Made by a program: the position numbers and the translations under genes. A stretch of DNA of 64,000 nt from Hippophae tibetana (lineage: Eukaryota > Streptophyta > Magnoliopsida > Rosales > Elaeagnaceae). Location: contig CM072806.1 of assembly GCA_037013495.1 (NCBI GenBank), positions 50,045,314 to 50,109,313 of the forward strand, given 5' to 3'. Within the stretch, counting starts at the first letter, position 1, and the number at the start of each line of letters is the position of its first letter. This document shows positions 32,278-42,357 of the stretch, piece after piece. The notes under the pieces are model-generated. The model worked only from the letters and a program-made list of their open reading frames with translations, was not told where the DNA came from and did not search any database.

Positions 32278-32807
32278 TTAAATAATTATAGCACATGATA
32301 ATAATAAAATAACTATAAATATGGATGAATTATTAATTAAAAATATGTATAATTTATCACTTACCCATGTTAGTTATATGATATTGTTTTTTATTGGAAA
32401 GGATGGTTATAGCCATTCCTACAAGAGCACAACCAAACCTTAAAAAATTGTTATTACTGGACTTGCAATAATATACTACTATTGGTGAGGTATTGGCATT
32501 TGAACTTCATTTTTATTTTAATCTATTTATACACTTGTCACTTGATTACTAAACTGCTCATCACAGAGTCTTAACTATTGACATATGTTACCTTCTTTCT
32601 TCTTCTTGGTTTCAATGAATATTTATATGTTTGATGTTTATACTTACGATTGATCAATGAGCATGCATTATGTTTCACCGATCATGTGAAATTCAATTTC
32701 CTTCTTTACTTTCCCTTCAAGCTATCTTCTCTTTTGTTACAAAAATTTTGACATCTCTTCAAATGGTCCAAATACTTTCCTGTTTGGATTTCCTTGTTTT
32801 ATATAAA
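32278..32807. other. AT-rich sequence between two A LTRs, no recognised gene
   Basis: There is no ORF with family resemblance. The sequence is a candidate for original, non-A flanking DNA because it lies between a complete A LTR and a solo A LTR with its own target-site duplication. Confidence 0.4.
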
Positions 32808-33365
32808 TGATGCCGAGCCACTAGGCAAACATCCATAGGAACCCAAGAACTTGAAGGAATAGACAATCAATTTGCTAGGAACGGGTTGTAGAAAATGGGA
32901 TGACAACCCTAAGGAAACAAAGTCTTTAAAACCTTAACCTTGAGACACCACAAAGGAAGATCACTCTCTTTGATAAGTGTAATTTAAGCAATCAATCAAA
33001 AACACAGGAAGGCAAAGCAAAAAGGTTTATAACATAAATTTGAAAAATGAAAAAACCCTAGACAAAATGGACCTATTTACAAGTGTATTAGGCCTAATCA
33101 ATTCTTAAAAAATAAAAAAATAAAAAATACTTATTATAAATAAAACATAAAAGGTCCACAATTCAATAAAATGAAAAATTGCTAAATATAAAAGGCCCAT
33201 AATTAACTAAAAGAACAAAATTGCTTCCTAAATTTTTCCTTGCATCCATTTTGATATTTCAAATGTATCTCTTATGTCTTAATCTTGAGAATATTTGTAA
33301 GATCTTGAGAATATTGCTCAGTACTTGGAAACATCAACTCGATCAATACTTTGATATCCAATAAA
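32803..33365 (-). mobile_element. Solo A-family LTR with target-site duplication ATAAA
   Basis: The LTR occupies 32808-33360 (553 bp, minus strand). It starts TGGATATCAAAGTATTGATC and ends ...GGCATCA. It is flanked by ATAAA at 32803-32807 and at 33361-33365. This independently fixes the A LTR ends as TGG...TCA. A solo LTR is the product of recombination between the two LTRs of a complete element. Confidence 0.9.
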
Positions 33366-33735
33366 ACCCTACCTTGAAACTTAGCCCAAATACTTGATTA
33401 TTTATCCCTAAAACAATCTCCAGAATGTAAAGAGAACCTAAATAGTTTTAAAGGGTGAAAGCTTTTATAAAGAGGAAAAGAAGAGGGAAAATGGGTGAGA
33501 TTTGGCCCTTTTATAGGCAAACGTTTATGATGCTTGCTGGCTAACCTCCATAAGGGTGGTGGAAACAAGTTGGTGAGGGGTGGCAATGAGGCATGTGGCA
33601 AGGTATATAAATATTTTCCTTTAGATTCAATTTTTCTTGCAAAACTTTTCAGATACATTTATATATTTTAAAGCATTATTTAAAATTCCTTTTTGGATAA
33701 TTAATTATTTAAAATGAATTTTATGGGATTTTACA
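33366..33735 (-). promoter_or_regulatory. Promoter-like segment on the minus strand, probably an old LTR
   Basis: On the minus strand a TATA box (GCCTATAAAAGGGCC at about 33515) follows a region of CCACC motifs and precedes a C/T-rich leader-like stretch. That is the layout of an LTR promoter. No coding region is present. The family is unknown. Confidence 0.4.
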
Positions 33736-33970
33736 CCACTCTCCATGATACACAGCCTACCAATAATTGTGATGAAACCCGATAACAATGATGGATCCAA
33801 ACCCCAAAATTGCCAAGACAAGGTTTGTTAAGTCTTAATCCATCACCTAACAAGATGAAAATCCAGACTACGGAGGATTGAAATGACACACCAAGAAAAC
33901 CTAAGGACTCTCTCAAGAATTAAAGGTGATAAGTTTGGTTGTTAGAATGCAACACGATGAACTTGATAAG
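33736..33970 (-). mobile_element. Probable family C LTR, 3' part
   Basis: The sequence continues across the E insertion: removing 33971-35977 and one ATAAG joins AACTTG|ATAAG|TTCAAGAG. The combined minus-strand sequence lies directly downstream of the family C pol tail and is therefore probably its 3' LTR. The reading is inferential because no second copy of this LTR is in the window. Confidence 0.45.
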
Positions 33971-34255
33971 TGATGAGTGCTCAAAAAGCACTAAAATAAC
34001 AATGATTTTATGCACATTAATTGATTAAAAATATATATATTTATATGTTTTATCATATATTTATATAAATTTTTCTTTTTCGGAATCACCGGTATTTTTA
34101 TTGTTTTTCAGGTATTTTGGCCTAAAACCGCAACTTAAAGACTCAAAGAGGAATACTTGAAGCAATACATCACATATATATTAATAAATAAATGGGGAAA
34201 GGTCAACAAATATGGAAAAATTGGACAAAATGGGTCAAAAAGGTAAAAAATGTCA

Positions 34256-34470
34256 AAAAGGAGCAAATCGCGCCCAGCTGCCCAGCCAGGCGCCCAGCCC
34301 AGCGCCCAAGCCCGTGCGCGCCAACGCCCCAATCCGCGCGCGCCCCAGCGCGCGGGTACCGTTCCCCGCGCCGAGTTGCGCGCAGCGACAGCCCCCCGCG
34401 CGCTAGCAGCCCCTTCCGCACGCGCCGACGCCTTTTCGCCCCATTTTTCACGTGCAGCCGCCCCCATGAC
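34256..34470 (+). promoter_or_regulatory. GC-rich, CpG-rich island in the E LTR promoter
   Basis: About 215 bp dominated by GCGCCC, CGCGCG and CCCAGC motifs, in sharp contrast to the AT-rich surroundings. Several overlapping alanine/arginine-rich ORFs on both strands (34135-34530) are composition artefacts, not proteins. It lies 95-310 bp upstream of the TATA box. Confidence 0.8.
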
Positions 34471-34485
34471 GTCATGATGACGTCA
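34467..34485 (+). promoter_or_regulatory. Two TGACGTCA palindromes (CRE/bZIP-type sites)
   Basis: TGACGTCA at 34467-34474 and again at 34478-34485, 11 bp centre to centre, which is one helical turn. A half-site-like TGACCTCA follows at about 34490. TGACG motifs bind plant TGA-type bZIP factors. They lie about 80 bp upstream of the TATA box. Confidence 0.75.
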
Positions 34486-34565
34486 TTAATGACCTCAGCA
34501 TTTCCAATACGCGTTTTTACATTTTTTTAACATTTCTTTACTCATTTTTTCTCTCCATCCTCACC

Positions 34566-34573
34566 TATAAATA
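34566..34573 (+). promoter_or_regulatory. TATA box of the E LTR
   Basis: CACCTATAAATACCCCC is a strong plant-type TATA context. A C/T-rich stretch with CTTCAAAACACAC repeats follows, as expected for a transcription start region, and an AATAAA lies near 34793. Confidence 0.75.
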
Positions 34574-35982
34574 CCCCCTTCCCTTCACTTCAAAACACAC
34601 CTTCAAAACACACTTCTCTCTTCTTTCTTTCTCTCATTTCTTAGTTTTTGAGTTTTTCTTAGTTTCTTTCTTAGTTTCTAAGCTTTTCTTAGTTTCTTTC
34701 TTAGTTTTTAGTTCAATTCTCTTAGTTTTAGAGTTCTTCTCTTTTTGAGAGGAACTTGTAATGTTTTTGTAATTTATTAGCTTTTTGATTCAATAAATGG
34801 GAGTGCAAATTCCGCTTGGAGGTTTTCCAGCAACGGGAATAGCGTCGAAGTTCTGTAAGGATTTTATTTTCTTTACAGTTATTTTTTATGCTTTATTCTT
34901 ACATGTTATATTTAATTTGTCTGTGATTAAATTTAACTGTGCTGACTATTTATAATCATGATGTAATAATAACGTTGTTATGCTTGCGAAATATTAAATA
35001 GGTAAAAATTCTAAAATGAATTGATTTTATTTTTATTCAAGATTTTATATTAAGAATGTTAGAGAGAAATATATTATTTTTCATTACAAACTTAAATCTA
35101 AAAATTAGATTTTAAGGTTTAGTTATCCGGTCTAATTTAGAGTAGTGCTCTTTTATTTGTTGGTATAATCGCCCGGTAGTTAGAGTGAAACTCTATTTCA
35201 AAAGTTTTTATAAGAATTATTATGTGAAAATGTATTGATAACATGTTTTCAATAGTGGTTTTAAAACTTGAAAGTTAGTACTCAGATAATTAAATTCTTA
35301 TGTTTAATTTGGACACCTTGAATAAAGTTTAAACTGTCTAACCCCACCAAAGGTGGCATTTGAATGGTTCATTTTCAATCTCTTAGAAAAAGGAAATAAT
35401 TTAATTAACCAAATTAGTTATCAACCTCACCCATAGGTGTTAATTGATTTGTTTAGTTAACAAAGAATATCTAACCCCACCAAATGTGGTATTTATATAA
35501 AAAAGAGAGAATCAATAAAATATCAATTTATATATTTAATAACCTAGATAATATGAGCAAGCATAATTAATTTAGTTATTATATCCATAAATACTCCACT
35601 AATATAAATGATAAAATTTGCATAAATATTTATTGAATCTGTATTTATATTTATTTTTAGATAAATATTTATTGAATTTGTATCTATGTTTATTTTTATG
35701 TTATTAGATTATATTTAATTAATCTGTATATATGTTTATTTTTATGTTATTAGATTAGGAACACAAAAACCAAACTATCGTGACAGGATGTTTATGATTT
35801 AATTTCGTTTTTAAAAGTTTGAATAATAAATTAAAAACCACATACATTCCTTCCTTAGATCGACCTTGGGAGTATACTTATCATTTTCTTCGAAATGATT
35901 CGTGCACTTGCGAGAGTTTTATAAATATTAAAACCAAAGTATTGGCAAGAATCGGCGATGCCGGTTTTCGCTCATCAATAAG

Positions 35983-36420
35983 TTCAAGAGTTCTTTTAAG
36001 AACTAAGAGGAACACATGACATCATAAGAAGATAATTTTCTTAATAATACCAATCTGATCTTTAAAATTCATAGTACTCCTCTTTATACATGGAACAACC
36101 CTCCAATAATTGGCAAAGTCATAATTACAACACAAAATTTGAACTAAACAATTTCTTTATCTTTTTTGGACTCTTAGTCTTCTAAATATAGCTAAAAATA
36201 GCTATTTATTGACTTATTAAGGATAACTAATAAATGGCTATTTTGGACTTCTTAAGACAACTAATTTGGACTTCTAAAGATAGCCAATAAATAGCTAACT
36301 GAGTAGATTCAATGTATTTAACTTGCCCAATCAAGACCAAGTTATTCTCCTATTTAATATTCTTAAAAAAATTCAAATTCATAGCCTTTAATGTTCAAAT
36401 TATACTGGCTATGAATTTTC
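35983..36420 (-). mobile_element. Probable family C LTR, U3 side
   Basis: Minus-strand sequence downstream of the C pol tail. It contains alternating blocks of AGCTATTTATTGGCTATCTT and AAGTCCAAA.TAG repeats between about 36170 and 36310 (a small degenerate repeat) and reaches the E insertion site at 35978. No ORF of known family is present. Confidence 0.5.
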
Positions 36421-37560
36421 ATGCTAATAAGCCTCTTCAATTGCTTTGATGACATGGACTAGGGCTTGATTATTATTTGAGTCCATCTTGGTGTTTTTAT
36501 AATCAACCGAATTCTTATGGATCAACCCATTTAGTTCTTCCTTAAAACTTTTGGCTCTAAGTCTTGTAATTAGGCCACTAGGAAGTGACAAAGGGTCTTG
36601 TGCAAATTCAGCTCCATTCCCACTTGTATGATTGACATGTCCAGCTCCTTGGTTTGCATCACTTTATAATAATGGCATTGAAAGTTTCTTGATGTTTAGC
36701 ATCTATTAGGGATGAGAGCTTAACAACTGTCTGTGCTATAGTTTTTCCACTACTATGACTAGTTGGCCAATTTTAGTCTTAATGTTTTTGATAGTAGTTT
36801 TGGTTTTTTGCTAAAATTAACACTATCAGTAGCCATAATAGTTATGAGGCCCTCTTGATATGGACCCTCTAGGTTGGAAAACAACCTTCAAATGCCCTTT
36901 ACTAGCTTGCTTAGCATATTGCTCATTCTTCATTTCAATGTTGGCGCAAACTTGGTATGTAAATCCTTCACAAAATCAACCTTTTCTTTCCATCAAGATT
37001 AGTATGCTCATAAGTAGGCAAAGGTAAAATATCCACAGGTATTAAAGGATTAAATCCATAAAAAATTTCAAAAGAAGAAAATGAAGAAGTAGAATGAATA
37101 GTCCTATTATATGCAAACTCAATATGTGCCAAACACTTCTCCCATTTTCTTAAATTCTTTTGAATGATAGCATACAAAAAAGTAGTGAGTGTCCTACTAA
37201 CTACTTTATTTTGACCATTTTTTTGAGGATACACAATAGTAGAAAATTATAGTTTAGTTCCTAATTTTTTTCCATAAAATGCGCCAAGAATGACTTAGGA
37301 ACTTAGCATCTCTATCATTAACAGTTTTCTTAGGCAATATATGTAAACTGACAACTTCTTTAAACAAAACATTAGCTATATATATTGCATCATTGGATTT
37401 AGAACATGCAATAAAATAAGCCATTTTACTAAACCTATCAACAACAACAATTATACTATCCATAAATATGTCAATGATAGGTTGATTAGGTACAGGTAAA
37501 GGGGTCAACAAGCCATGTGGTTTAAGTTTTGATTTTACTTGCCCACATGTAATGCACTTT
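36421..37560 (-). pseudogene. Family C integrase core, C-terminal region and pol tail
   Basis: Minus strand. The core is read from 37511 down: PLPVPNQPIIDIFMDS (first Asp), [40 protein letters not shown] (second Asp). Then from 37234: MYPQKNGQNKVVSRTLTTFL, LRKWEKCLAHIEFAYNR and FYGFNPLIPVDILPLP. About 12 residues expected after FMDS are missing. The catalytic glutamate position (GQTE) is lysine. The tail at 36650-36420 reads GAEFAQDPLSLPSGLITRLR and AKSFKEELNGLIHKN. This tail is the same kind of sequence that A and B carry inside their LTRs. Confidence 0.88.
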
Positions 37561-38300
37561 TGCCAAAAAATATTTCATATCATGCTTCATATTAGGGCAA
37601 TAAAAATGCTCACATAAAATATCTCAAGTCTTTAGAACACCATAGTGACCCATCAAACCCCTCCATGACTTTCCTTAACAAGCAACTCATGAAAGAAAAA
37701 AATAGGCACACATAATTTATCTTTCTTGAATAGACATCCTTTATGCCTATAAAAATCACCAAACACACACTTATAACATGCATTCCATACTTCGTTGAAA
37801 TCAGAATCATTGGTATACTAATACTTAAACAATTCAAAACCAAGAAATTTAGCTTGCATTAAAGTAAGTAATAAGTACCTCTAAGACAATGCATCAACCA
37901 CAATGTTTTCCTTACCATGTTTTTATTTGATTACATAAGGAAATGTTTCTCTGAACTCCAACCACTTAGCATGTCTTTTATTAAGCTTTCCTTGTCTTCA
38001 GGAACTTCAAACTCTAATGAATGAAATGATTGATGAATTCCCTTGGCCACAAGTAATGCTGCCATGTTTGAAGATTTCTCACTAATGCATAAAGCTCCTT
38101 TGATAAGTAGGATAATTCAACACTATCTCACTTAGCTTTTTCCTAAAATAAGCAATTGGTTTGGAATCCTGCATCAAAATAGCTCTAATGTGAATCACGG
38201 ATGCATCACATTCTATCTCAAAAGCTTTGTCGAAGTTAGGCAAACACAACAAAGGTGAATTAGTTAGCTTACCTTTTAAGTTTATACAGCTATATCGTGC
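37561..38300 (-). pseudogene. Family C RNase H and integrase zinc-binding region
   Basis: Minus strand, broken frames. RNase H pieces are [38 protein letters not shown] and NKRHAKWLEFRETFPYVI. Integrase N-terminal pieces are HELLVKESHGGVLMGHYGV and HFYCPNMKHDMKYF. Several stops show decay. Confidence 0.8.
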
Positions 38301-39130
38301 ACATCATCCTACTTAAAAACAACATTTTTTTAACAAGTTCATTCAAAGGCGCAACAATAGAAATAGAATCTTTAACAAACCTTTGATAATAACTTGCTAA
38401 ACCATGAAAAATTCTTACCTCATTCGCATTTTTTGGTGTAGGCTAATCCCTTATTGCATTTACATTTTTTTTATCAACACTAATACCCTGCGAAATAACA
38501 AAAAATCCAAGAAATAAGACAGATTTCATGAAAGTGTTCCACATGTTCATCCAAATATTTGCTATAAACTAAAATATCATCAAAGTACCACAAATTTTCC
38601 CTTGAATGCTTGCAAGACATGGTTTATTAACCTTATGAATGTACTAGGTGCAATAGTTAAATTGAAAGGAATTACTAACCACTCATAGAATACATATTTA
38701 GTATTAAATGCAGTTTTTCATTCCTCTCCCACTTTCATGCAAATCTAATAATAGCCATTATTTAAATCAATTTTAGCAAACAAATGAGAACCTTGTAATT
38801 CATCAAGTATATCATCTAATCTTGGGATATGATGTCTACTCTTTACCGTTATCTTGTTAATAGCTCGACAATCCATACACATGTGCCATGTTCCATCTTT
38901 TTTTTGGACTAAGATAACTGGAACCGAACATTGGCTGAGATTCTCCCTTACAAATCCCTTGTGTAGCTCAATATTAGCTTTGTAAGTAGGTTAATTTGGT
39001 ATTGTGGATCCTGGTGTGAAGTCTAGTTGATGTTCAATTCCTCTCAAAGGAAGTAATCCATGGGAAATCTCTTCAGGAAATAGGTCCTCAAAGTCCTACA
39101 ACAAGGACACAACAACACTAGGCAGAGATG
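38301..39130 (-). pseudogene. Family C reverse transcriptase and RT-proximal linker
   Basis: Minus strand. The linker is LPSVVVSLL, DFEDLFPEEISHGLLPLRGI, EHQLDFTPGSTIPN. RT pieces are [72 protein letters not shown] and [18 protein letters not shown]. The last is in a shifted frame at about 38580 with the FDD intact. Unlike family A, this element kept RT, RNase H and integrase. The 5' part (gag, protease) is missing at the inversion junction near 39130. Confidence 0.88.
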
Positions 39131-40412
39131 AGAGTAAAGAATCTTATGAGAGTAAAGAAAAGAGTGAAATAAAAAAGAGTGTGAACAAAATCAAAATTAG
39201 TGGCAAAGAGAGTGATAAAAAGAAATTTAGATAAAACCAGAAAGAAAAAGAAAGAGAGATTGAAAAATTCGAGACAAAAGAAGAGAGAAAAAAAAGTCTT
39301 TGCAAAAGCTAGTGAAATTAAAAAAACAATATTCATTAATCAGCCAATGATTGTACTTCTATACAATGAGGCATGTTTGAATACTAAACAACTTCATGAT
39401 GCTTTTCCTAGTTCAATTGTTTCTATCTTATAGGAATTCGAGGATGTCTTTCCTGAGGAAATTGCTAATGGATTAGCTCTTATTCGAGGGATTGAACATC
39501 CAATTGATTTTGTACCTGGTGCTAACATTCCAAACCGACCATCTTGTATGAGTAATCCTGAGGAGATGAGGGAACTACAAATGTAGGTTAGTGAATTGAT
39601 GGAAAAAGTGTACGTGAGAGAAAGAATGAATCCATGAAATTGTTCTAGTAATTTTGGTCCCTAAGAAGGATGGGACATAGAGGATGTGCGTAGACTGCCG
39701 AGCAATCAACAATATCATGGTAAATTATCGTCATCCTATTCCTTGCTTAGTTGATATGTTAGATGAATTTCATGGTTCTTGTGTCTTTTCTAAATTTGAT
39801 CTGAAAAGTGGATATCACCAAATTAGAATGAAAGAAGGTGATGAATAGAAAACTGCATTTAAGACAAAATATGGTTTATATGAGTGGTTAGTCATGCCAT
39901 TTGGTTTAACTAATACTCCAAGTACTTTCACGAGATTAATGAACCATGTTTTGCATGCTTTTATTGGAGAATTTTTAGTTGTCTATTTTTATCATATTCT
40001 CCATTATAGTAAAAATTTGGATGGTCATTTGATACATTTACAATTTTTTCTTGAAGTGCTTAGGATAGAGAAACTATTTCATAACCTAAATAAGTGCACA
40101 TTTTGCACCGATAAGCTTATGTTTATGGGTTTCATTATGAGTGCACACTGAGTTCAGGTTGATGAAGAAAAGATTCGAGCTATCCAAGAGTGGCCCAAAC
40201 CAACAAGTTTAAGTAATGTTCAAAGTTCATGGACTTTCTTGCTTTTATCGGTGATTTTTGAAAGATTTTAGGAGAGCAGCACCAATAACCGAAGTCATCA
40301 AAAAGAATGTTAGGTTCAAATGGGGAGAAGAGCAAGAAATGTCATTCCAATTTCTTAAGGAAAAATTGACTCATGCTCCTTTATTTTCTTTACCGAACTT
40401 TGCAAAAACTTT
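39131..40412 (+). pseudogene. B copy 2 charged linker and reverse transcriptase
   Basis: The K/E-rich linker at 39131-39310 is followed by INQPMIVLLYNEACLNTKQL, FPSSIVSIL, EFEDVFPEEIANGL and DFVPGANIPNRPSCMSNPEE. RT pieces are ILVPKKDGT (stop) [46 protein letters not shown] and [17 protein letters not shown]. The catalytic motif YFDDIL is YFYHIL here (about 39986), so both catalytic aspartates are lost. The sequence continues through [18 protein letters not shown] to the start of RNase H at FAKTFE (about 40410). Confidence 0.88.
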
Positions 40413-40806
40413 TGAAAAAGAGAAAGCAAGGCTCAACATTGAGAGGAGGATTGAAAAATATATCAAAAAAGCCAACAAAGAATGTCATAGGATGATCTTT
40501 GAGTCTGGATATTGGGTGTGGGTGCACATGAGAAAATAGAATTTTATAGAACAAAGAAAATCAAAGTATCTAGCACGCGGAGATGGTCCATTTGAAGCCA
40601 TCGAAAGGATCAATGAAAATGTGTACATGCTAGACTTTCATGGTAAGTATAATGTGAGAACATCCTTTAATGTTTCTGATCTTTCTCCTTTTGATTATGC
40701 AGGTAAAGATTTGAGTACGAATCCTCTTGAAGAGTGGGTCCATGATGAGAATCATGGAGCCAAACAAATCCCAAGTGGACCAATCATAAGGTATAGGAGG
40801 GCATAA
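40258..40806 (+). pseudogene. B copy 2 in-frame fusion of RT connection to integrase C-terminus
   Basis: The ORF 40258-40539 reads RAAPITEVIKKNVRFKWGEE through FSLPNFAKTFE (RNase H start). It then switches without a frame break to KARLNIERRIEKYIKKANK and FESGYWVWVHMRK (integrase C-terminal domain). A stop follows, then YLARGDGPFEAIERINENVY, FNVSDLSPFDYAG and IPSGPIIRYRRA. About 1.6 kb present in B copy 1 (from the ECDAS motif through the integrase core) is missing. Confidence 0.88.
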
Positions 40807-41631
40807 CTTGAAAAGGATTTAAATGGGCTCATTAATAAGGTTATACATAACCAAAGGATCCAAATTGGGAGTGCAAGGATTAGGACAAGCCTAGGATAGA
40901 AATTAGGGCAAAATTGGCAAAAGAAAACTAGGCACATTGTTGTGCCATTTGGAATAATTTGGGCAGCTTTCTTTTCAGGCCTTGGATGACAACAAAGGTT
41001 AAGACGTAATATTTTATTGGGATTCCTTTGTTCTCAGCTGCTAAAATTTCGCTCCATGTTTTGCTCCATTTTTTGTGCCATTTGGATTGATTTTGGGCAG
41101 TTTTCTTTTCAACCCTTGGATGTAATATTTTCATAGAATTCCTTTTGTAGTCAGCTATCCCATTTTTTTTTTTGCATATTTTAGTACATTTTTTCTGCTA
41201 CTTTTTATGCTTTTTGGATATTTCTATTTTCAACCCTTGGATGAGATCAAAGACTATAATGTAGTAGAGCTTAGGGTTTATTTTTATCCTATAAATACTT
41301 AAGAGTAGTTCAGTTGTTGGGTATTCACATTTTTGAATGAAATTTGATTTTTTAGATCATTTGAGAGCTCATTCATGCTCTTTGTTCCTCTTTAAGCAAC
41401 TTATCAAGGGATTGGTAACCTTTGTGGTATTGTTTAGCATCCAATAATTTGTGATAAGTAATATCCATACTTGTTAGGGTGTCATTTATGCTACACTTAT
41501 CAAGGAAATAACACCTCCTTGTGGTGTCTTTACCCTCATATAAATGGTGAGTAATATCCATTGATTTATGGAGAAACCCTTTAGTATATAATCTAAAAAT
41601 TAGCTAGGTCCTAACCCCTTGGTTCATATCA
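40743..41631 (+). mobile_element. 3' LTR of B copy 2
   Basis: It starts TGATGAGAATCATGGAGCC after a purine-rich GAAGAGTGGG (40726-40735) and ends ATATCA, length 889 bp. It preserves the original LTR start that is mutated in B copy 1. The first ~190 bp overlap the pol tail. The TATA-like TCCTATAAATAC lies at about 41287. Confidence 0.85.
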
Positions 41632-41767
41632 ACTTCCTAAATCAATCCTTACATCCTATTTAATATTCTAAATCTATCCATTGTGTAAGATCTTGAGAAT
41701 ATTTGTAAGATCTTGAGAATCTTTAGAATATTTGTAAATATAAACTTGGTTTGCACCTTAATCTGCA
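41632..41767 (-). mobile_element. Truncated 3' LTR of A copy 4
   Basis: Minus strand start TGCAGATTAAGGTGCAAACC at 41767, running only 136 bp before B copy 2's LTR end. The rest of this LTR is not found in the window. Confidence 0.8.
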
Positions 41768-41784
41768 TTATTCCTTTCCTCTTC
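41768..41784 (-). promoter_or_regulatory. Polypurine tract of A copy 4
   Basis: Minus strand GAAGAGGAAAGGAATAA directly before the LTR, matching copy 1 at 16186. Confidence 0.85.
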
Positions 41785-42357
41785 GAAAGGATTCATCCTC
41801 GAATCTTAGCTTTGTAACCAGGTCAATTTGGTAAAATAGATTCAAGTATGAAATCTATTTGATGCTACATGCCACGTAAATGATGTAATCCATGGGGAAT
41901 CTCTTTAGGAAGTTAATCCTTAAAGTCTTGCAATAAAGATACAATGACACTAGGTAAAGATGAGTTAAGATCATTAGTAGACAGATAAACATCCTTGTAC
42001 ACAAGTACAAGTACTTGTTGCCTTTCCATCATTGCACTCTTAATCTCATGTGTTTTTCTACAAATGCACTCATTCTTTTATTTTATAATCCTTTTTGCTC
42101 ACTTTTCCCTCCATTATGCTCACTTTCTTTCCATTTTTCTCACTTTTCTCTCCATTTTTGCTCTCTACCTCACTTACTATCTTTTTATTTTCCTCTTCCT
42201 CACACTTTTGTTTTTCCCACATTTTGCACTCTTATGCTATCCTAATTTGGTCTTCATAAGCTTGCAAAGATTTGATAGGGGCTAATACAACTTTTTGATT
42301 GGTCATTTCAAAAGAATAATGATTTTTGTAACCATAATGTGACACCCTCCTATCAAA
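41785..42357 (-). pseudogene. Charged linker and RT-proximal segment of A copy 4
   Basis: Minus strand: K/E-rich repeat linker (about 42060-42200, period near 20-30 bp), then the TNDLNSSLPSVIVSLL-type and ISPHGLHHLRGM-like motifs. It ends at GYKAKIRGRIL, which overlaps the GATTCGAGGATGAATC block and PPT. RT, RNase H and integrase are absent, with the same junction as copy 1. Confidence 0.78.

Larger units (their letters stand above)
33966..35982 (+). mobile_element. E-family solo LTR, 2.0 kb, target-site duplication ATAAG
   Basis: The LTR spans 33971-35977 (2007 bp). It begins TGATGAGTGCTC and ends CGCTCATCA, so the ends are the inverted pair TGATGAG/CTCATCA. ATAAG occurs at 33966-33970 and 35978-35982. 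It contains a GC-rich block, two TGACGTCA boxes and a TATA box, then an AT-rich R/U5-like part with repeated CTAACCCCACCAAAGGTGG-type motifs (35338 and 35472). No internal gag-pol is present, so it is a solo LTR. The family is unassigned; the length suggests a large gypsy element. Confidence 0.85.
39131..41631 (+). mobile_element. B-family element, copy 2, internally deleted
   Basis: Linker, RT, then a direct join to the integrase C-terminal domain, pol tail and 3' LTR. The 5' half is cut off at 39131, where it meets the family C pol head-to-head. RNase H and most of integrase were removed by a deletion at about 40412. The LTR ends in GGTTCATATCA at 41631, next to a truncated A LTR. Confidence 0.88.

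Noticed and set aside
32800..32815. PBS beside the solo A LTR (AAATGATGC)
   Set aside because: Only the LTR end plus the ATAAA target-site duplication is present; no tRNA-complementary sequence follows.
34135..34530. Overlapping Ala/Arg/Pro-rich ORFs on both strands
   Set aside because: They are open only because of the GC-rich repeat block in the E LTR; composition is the same in all frames, with no domain and no codon pattern.
37610..37843. 77-codon minus-strand ORF as a separate gene
   Set aside because: It is an out-of-frame shadow of the decayed integrase zinc-binding region of family C.
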